Source: Acidobacteriota bacterium (GTDB lineage Bacteria > Acidobacteriota > Terriglobia > Terriglobales > Acidobacteriaceae). From it: DNA of 31,191 nucleotides. Below the pieces are notes generated by a model. It made no database searches and was not told the origin of the DNA. It saw only the letters and a program-made list of their open reading frames with translations. How positions within the stretch are numbered: position 1 is the first letter of the stretch; every line of letters starts with the position of its first letter. Made by a program: the position numbers and the translations under genes. This document shows positions 24,666 to 31,191 of the stretch, in pieces. The stretch is taken from positions 1 through 31,191 of the forward strand of contig JAJYSL010000034.1 of NCBI GenBank assembly GCA_021793595.1. The letters are read 5' to 3'.

Positions 24666-24863
24666 ATGGTCAAGGCAATTTTGGCTAAATCAAAACTAGT
24701 TGTTATGCGGAGAACACGCCCCACGGTCGAACTGTTGGAAGCCAAGGGCTATTTTTGTATGCGGCCATTCATTCGCATCTCATCCACTTCTCCGTTTGGG
24801 GAGATGGTGACGGTGCCGCCTAAAGGGTTGTCCTGGCGACCGTGCAGGAAGAGTACGTCGTAG
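24666..24863 (+). CDS. Small ORF with strong ribosome site, antisense to the hydrolase 3' end
   Basis: A 65-codon ORF whose ATG lies seven bases after GGAGGA (24653-24658). The product starts MVKAILAKSKLVVMRRTRPT and is basic; no family is recognised. The first 83 bases lie in the gap between two minus-strand genes and the rest overlaps the 3' end of the hydrolase, where the frame is probably a shadow. It could be a real small protein, the remaining 5' end of a lost gene, or chance. Confidence 0.3.
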   Translation: MVKAILAKSKLVVMRRTRPTVELLEAKGYFCMRPFIRISSTSPFGEMVTVPPKGLSWRPCRKSTS

Positions 24864-25846
24864 GCAAATCGCAGGTCCTCGAAATGTACCTGGGTGTAAC
24901 GCCCTCCGTCCTGAAGCGTATCGAAGGTGCCTCTCTCCACAACAAAGGGGTATTTCGACCAATCGAGGAAGACCTGTCCGAGCCAGGAGCTTTTGGCCAC
25001 CAGAATTGCGGAGGTCTGAGGTTGCTTGTAGTAGAGATCGTCAGGAGCCTCACTGGTGAAACTGCCAGTACGCGTGTCCAAGATTCCGGTCTGGTAGAAA
25101 TCGCGGGTTTCAACTACTCCGAACCACTGGAAAACGTCTGCGGGGTAGGGGTTGACCGTCATCTTCAATACGGGCTCGTTCTGAAAGTTCTGCTGCGCGA
25201 GAAGCTCGAGAGCACGGTTGTGCTCTGCCCAGCGCCAGCACCCCAGAACCACACCAACGGCAAGAGCGAATAGTGCCCATCCGCGACCGCGAAACCTGGC
25301 TCGTCGGACTCCAATCTCCCGATCCGCCAAGCCCAGGATTGCCGGCATAAGCAATGCGAGAAGCAGTCCGCCAAAAAATACGGGTTCGAAGATGAAGAAG
25401 ATGCTGCCTGCATACCAGTGCGGATTGAAGGGAAAGAATGGTCGAAGGCCGTAGTTATTCGTCCAGTCGAGCAACATGTGGCTCAGATCCGCGATAAGAG
25501 CGAGGAACCATATCCAGCCCCAGTGCACCGGCAGCGCATGGTCCCGTCGATTCGATTGAGAGCCTGCGATGTCGGGTGCATGTTTGTCCGTGCCGCGCGT
25601 GCGCCAGCAATGCCAAAGCCAAATCGTAAAGGTAATCAGCAGCGCCATGAAAGGCGCACCGAGAAAGCTGTGCGTGATACCGCGATGGTGTTGAAATTCA
25701 GCAACGGGGCCGCGCAGTCCCCAGATCAAGTCGATGTCGGGTGCTTCCGCAGCCAGCACCATTGTCAACGTCGCGTAGGCGGTTGTGCGATTGAATCCAG
25801 ATCGCCCGAGGCACGCGCCCGTTAAAAGATGTGTGACCGGTTCCAT
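24749..25846 (-). CDS. Membrane-bound metal-dependent hydrolase (YdjM/DUF457-like)
   Basis: A 365-residue inner-membrane protein. The N-terminal part has MEPVTHLLTGACLGRSGFNR, LAAEAPDIDLIWGL, HHRGITHSFLG and LIADLSHMLLDWTNNYG, the conserved His/Asp pattern of the YdjM/LexA-regulated membrane hydrolase family (possible metal ligands His6, Asp38, His53, His59, His137 and Asp141 when counted from ATG 25846). About five membrane helices follow, then a soluble C-terminal domain of about 150 residues rich in beta strands (VVETRDFYQTGILDTRTGSF). The start at 25846 is chosen because the family begins with MDP-THLLTG-like sequence; ATG 25861 is also possible and neither has a good ribosome site. It is divergent from ligA by 74 bp. 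Confidence 0.82.
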   Translation of the reverse strand: MEPVTHLLTGACLGRSGFNRTTAYATLTMVLAAEAPDIDLIWGLRGPVAEFQHHRGITHSFLGAPFMALLITFTIWLWHCWRTRGTDKHAPDIAGSQSNRRDHALPVHWGWIWFLALIADLSHMLLDWTNNYGLRPFFPFNPHWYAGSIFFIFEPVFFGGLLLALLMPAILGLADREIGVRRARFRGRGWALFALAVGVVLGCWRWAEHNRALELLAQQNFQNEPVLKMTVNPYPADVFQWFGVVETRDFYQTGILDTRTGSFTSEAPDDLYYKQPQTSAILVAKSSWLGQVFLDWSKYPFVVERGTFDTLQDGGRYTQVHFEDLRFAYDVLFLHGRQDNPLGGTVTISPNGEVDEMRMNGRIQK

Positions 25847-25857
25847 CCAATTTCTGA

Positions 25858-29036
<3,179 letters not shown>

Positions 29037-29064
29037 TCATCCCAGTTTACCAGTGACAAGGGGC

Positions 29065-30186
29065 TTATTTCTGCTGGACAGGCGACTTGAGCCGAGTTAG
29101 CCACTCCTCTAAATCCGCTGGCAACGGCGTTTCGAATTCCATGCTTTTTCCCGACTCCGGATGTGTCAACCGAAGCCGCATGGCATGCAGGAAATTGCGG
29201 TTGACGGAAATTGCCTGTTCCAGGGCGGCTGCCTTCTGGAGGCGAGTGGCTGGAGCTTCCAGGAAGGGAAGAATCTCTTGCGGCGCGCCGTAGAGGGTGT
29301 CGCCTACGACCGGATGTCCGATCGAGGCAAGATGGACACGAATCTGATGGGTCCGTCCGGTTTCAATCTCAACCTCGACCAGAGTGAAATGCCCGTAACG
29401 CGATTGGAATCGCTCCAGCACACGATAATGTGAGACGGCCGTTCGGCCTCCCATGCGATGCGTTGTCATACGAGTACGGCGCTGCTGGTCTCGACTGATG
29501 GGAGCATTCAATGTGCCATGATCAAGCTTGATCGACCCGTGGACCAAGGCAACGTAGGTCTTATGAACCTCACGATCGGCAAACATCTTCGAGAGTCGGC
29601 GATGCGTAACATCATCTTTGGCAACGACGATCAGGCCGCTCGTCTGTTTATCCAGTCGGTGTACGATTCCAGGGCGCAGTGGGCCTCCGGTGTCGGAGAG
29701 GGTCGCCATGTGGTGGAGCAGGGCGTTTACCAGCGTACCTCGGTTGCGAGCGCTGTCGGTTGCGCCCGAACCGGCGTGTACCATCATGCCCGCAGGCTTG
29801 TTGATGACAGCAAAATGGGTATCTTCATACACGATGTTGAGCGGAATATCTTCGGCTTCGGCGCGGAGCGCAGGGAGGGTTGGATCGCCGACGACGGTTA
29901 CGACCTCGCCGGCGCGTAATTTTCCGCTGGCTTTCACGGCTCGCGGGTTGCCGTGATTGTCGCGGACCAAAACACAATTCTGGTCAATCCATTGCTGCAC
30001 CCGGGCGCGGCTGATCGACGGCAGGCGCGCGGTCAGGAACTGGTCCAGCCGCTGGCCAATGGAGGGTCCAGCCACGCTAAATTCACGGGGGTTGGTCGTG
30101 CTGTTTTCCTCACATGTTTCGGCCAGTTCCTCATCCAGTGGGTCGGACAGGTCCTCGTCAGTACGGTCGCGGGGCGTAGGCTTCAT
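29065..30186 (-). CDS. rluD: 23S rRNA pseudouridine synthase (RluD-type)
   Basis: A 373-residue RluA-family pseudouridine synthase. An acidic N-terminal extension (about 1-40) precedes an S4 RNA-binding domain (GQRLDQFLTARLPSISRARV) and the catalytic domain: INKPAGMMVHAG, the active-site motif GIVHRLDKQTSGL with catalytic Asp179, VHKTYVALVHG, and TGRTHQIRVHLASIGHPVVG. RluD modifies U1911, U1915 and U1917 of 23S rRNA helix 69 in Escherichia coli; the exact sites here are inferred. Its ATG overlaps the stop of the Lgt-like gene by four bases, so the two form an operon. The VWA gene lies downstream, 28 bp away. Confidence 0.92.
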   Translation of the reverse strand: MKPTPRDRTDEDLSDPLDEELAETCEENSTTNPREFSVAGPSIGQRLDQFLTARLPSISRARVQQWIDQNCVLVRDNHGNPRAVKASGKLRAGEVVTVVGDPTLPALRAEAEDIPLNIVYEDTHFAVINKPAGMMVHAGSGATDSARNRGTLVNALLHHMATLSDTGGPLRPGIVHRLDKQTSGLIVVAKDDVTHRRLSKMFADREVHKTYVALVHGSIKLDHGTLNAPISRDQQRRTRMTTHRMGGRTAVSHYRVLERFQSRYGHFTLVEVEIETGRTHQIRVHLASIGHPVVGDTLYGAPQEILPFLEAPATRLQKAAALEQAISVNRNFLHAMRLRLTHPESGKSMEFETPLPADLEEWLTRLKSPVQQK

Positions 30187-31124
30187 GACGTTGCCAATTG
30201 AGTCGGTCGTTTTTCCATCAACAACAAAGCGCCAATTACGACCAGACAGAAATCAAGCGCCTGGGTAAGAGACAGCGCCCCGGACACGATCATCAGCCGA
30301 TCGCCTCCAAGATAGAAGTCCAGGAAAAAGCCAGTGAGCCCGGATGCCAGCATCCACGCGCCTGCCAATTCTCCCGGCTGACGGCGTTTTGGCAGCCACC
30401 ACAAAAGCAGAAGGCAGATCGCCAGTTGAACCGCGCAGAGATAAAGCTGGACCGGCTGCAGCCTGACGTTAAGGGGGGTGCCATTCCAGAGGGCTGCCCA
30501 TCGGCTATGGAAAACAACACCCCACGCAACCGAGGTGGGGCGACCATAATCGCAGCCGGCGAAAAAGCAACCTAACGCCAGGATTGCCTGACCAAGCGCC
30601 CATCCTGGTGCAGCGGCGTCGAATGTATCCAGCCAGGGCATCCGCTTTAAAGTCATGTAGAGCAGACCGGCAGACAGGCCCAGGCCGATTTTTGTCAGGA
30701 CCGAATCGACCGTTCGCGGAACAGAAATGCTGAGCATCAGAAGCGGGTAGGACAGAAAGTCATGCCAGTGTCCGGAGATCAGCAATAATTTCGAGCCCAG
30801 CACCGCGGTGAACATGGTGATGAGGCCCAGGTTCCACATTGCGTCCGACGCCACTCGCAGGCGGGCTGCGGTTCGCATCGCCAGTGAGAGGCCAACAATC
30901 AACGCGACGGCGGCAAAAACGCCGTATGTGGGAATGCTGACTGGGCCGATGGTTAGAAGACGGGGATACACAAGAGGAAGTAGAACAGAATCCGGCAAAA
31001 AACCAAACTTGGACGAGTGAGAGGGAAATGAAGAAGAAGAGAAAGCCGACCCGCGGGGCCGTATGGCAGTGCGCCGGTGAACCCGTCCTAAGACGGTGGG
31101 AACCCGCCGCGGCTCTTTAGGCAT
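30183..31124 (-). CDS. Lgt-like prolipoprotein diacylglyceryl transferase family protein
   Basis: A 313-residue membrane protein with about seven helices. Residues from about 53 (YPRLLTIGPVSIPTYGVFAA) match the N-terminus of Lgt, which transfers diacylglycerol to lipoprotein Cys. The centre reads ALGCFFAGCDYGRPT, then PLNVRLQPVQLYLCAVQL and a C-terminal YLGGDRL-like helix pair. Residues that are important in Escherichia coli Lgt are not obvious: the region of SFHGG reads GLSAGLLY, and the Arg/Asn of the lgt signature are replaced by LGCFFAGC, as in some other Lgt-like proteins. The first 50 residues are a nonconserved, Arg/Ser-rich extension, and the real start may be GTG 30971, but no ribosome site supports either. 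It may be a paralogue with altered activity. It is coupled to rluD. Confidence 0.75.
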   Translation of the reverse strand: MPKEPRRVPTVLGRVHRRTAIRPRGSAFSSSSFPSHSSKFGFLPDSVLLPLVYPRLLTIGPVSIPTYGVFAAVALIVGLSLAMRTAARLRVASDAMWNLGLITMFTAVLGSKLLLISGHWHDFLSYPLLMLSISVPRTVDSVLTKIGLGLSAGLLYMTLKRMPWLDTFDAAAPGWALGQAILALGCFFAGCDYGRPTSVAWGVVFHSRWAALWNGTPLNVRLQPVQLYLCAVQLAICLLLLWWLPKRRQPGELAGAWMLASGLTGFFLDFYLGGDRLMIVSGALSLTQALDFCLVVIGALLLMEKRPTQLATS

Positions 31125-31191
31125 TCCGGACTGGCGGACAGCACACCGAGCCGATTATTCGAGTCGAGTTCCCTGTTCGATGAATGTAGGT

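Overview
The window reads as chromosomal DNA of a moderately GC-rich Gram-negative soil bacterium, most likely an acidobacterium (class Terriglobia or close). The main clues are a VWA protein of the type described as the VWFA-related Acidobacterial domain (28.0-29.0 kb), a secreted DUF5715-type M15-like peptidase (13.6-14.8 kb), a DUF4136 protein with a Gly/Trp-rich insert, a PQQ-dehydrogenase remnant with the N-terminal motif often met in that phylum, and a TonB-receptor remnant. The assignment rests on protein families only. No rRNA, tRNA, CRISPR array or intact insertion sequence was seen.

Layout. 0-5 kb is central metabolism and stress: the 3' end of citrate synthase, APS kinase (cysC, -), a tandem universal-stress protein (+) behind a perfect CRP/FNR-type dyad, and a malic enzyme-phosphotransacetylase fusion (maeB, -). 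5-13.5 kb is sugar and amino-acid metabolism: glycogen phosphorylase with a long structured leader, a stretch of gene debris (beta-galactosidase GH2 fragment, possible AAA ATPase fragment), threonine dehydrogenase, a truncated PQQ dehydrogenase, a tagaturonate-reductase-like enzyme and an MFS exporter. 13.5-18.2 kb is envelope and signalling: DUF5715 and DUF4136 genes diverging from a region with two strong palindromes, then a receiver-only response regulator behind a perfect TGTGA-N6-TCACA dyad, a TonB-receptor N-terminus joined out of frame to a histidine-kinase C-terminus (both pseudogenes), and a ferredoxin-NADP reductase. 18.2-21 kb, on the minus strand: LytTR regulator, membrane zinc-ribbon protein, and an ECF-type sigma factor overlapping a two-helix membrane protein. 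21-31 kb is housekeeping and envelope: rlmB overlapping a peptidase-like protein whose HExxH motif has become HMLGH, a DUF6580 membrane protein, a membrane hydrolase, ligA (possibly leaderless), the VWA protein, and rluD overlapping an Lgt-like gene.

How it fits together. maeB, citrate synthase, glgP and the stress protein suit control of carbon and energy flow under changing energy or redox state; dyads of one kind (GTGA-N6-TCAC) before the stress gene and before the broken signalling operon suggest one CRP/FNR-family regulator acting at both. The window is rich in decay (four or five broken genes) among tightly packed convergent pairs. No complete new defence or mobile system was found. The least explained items are the regulator-receptor-kinase operon with its internal deletion, the probable pseudopeptidase coupled to rlmB, and the unassigned palindromes.
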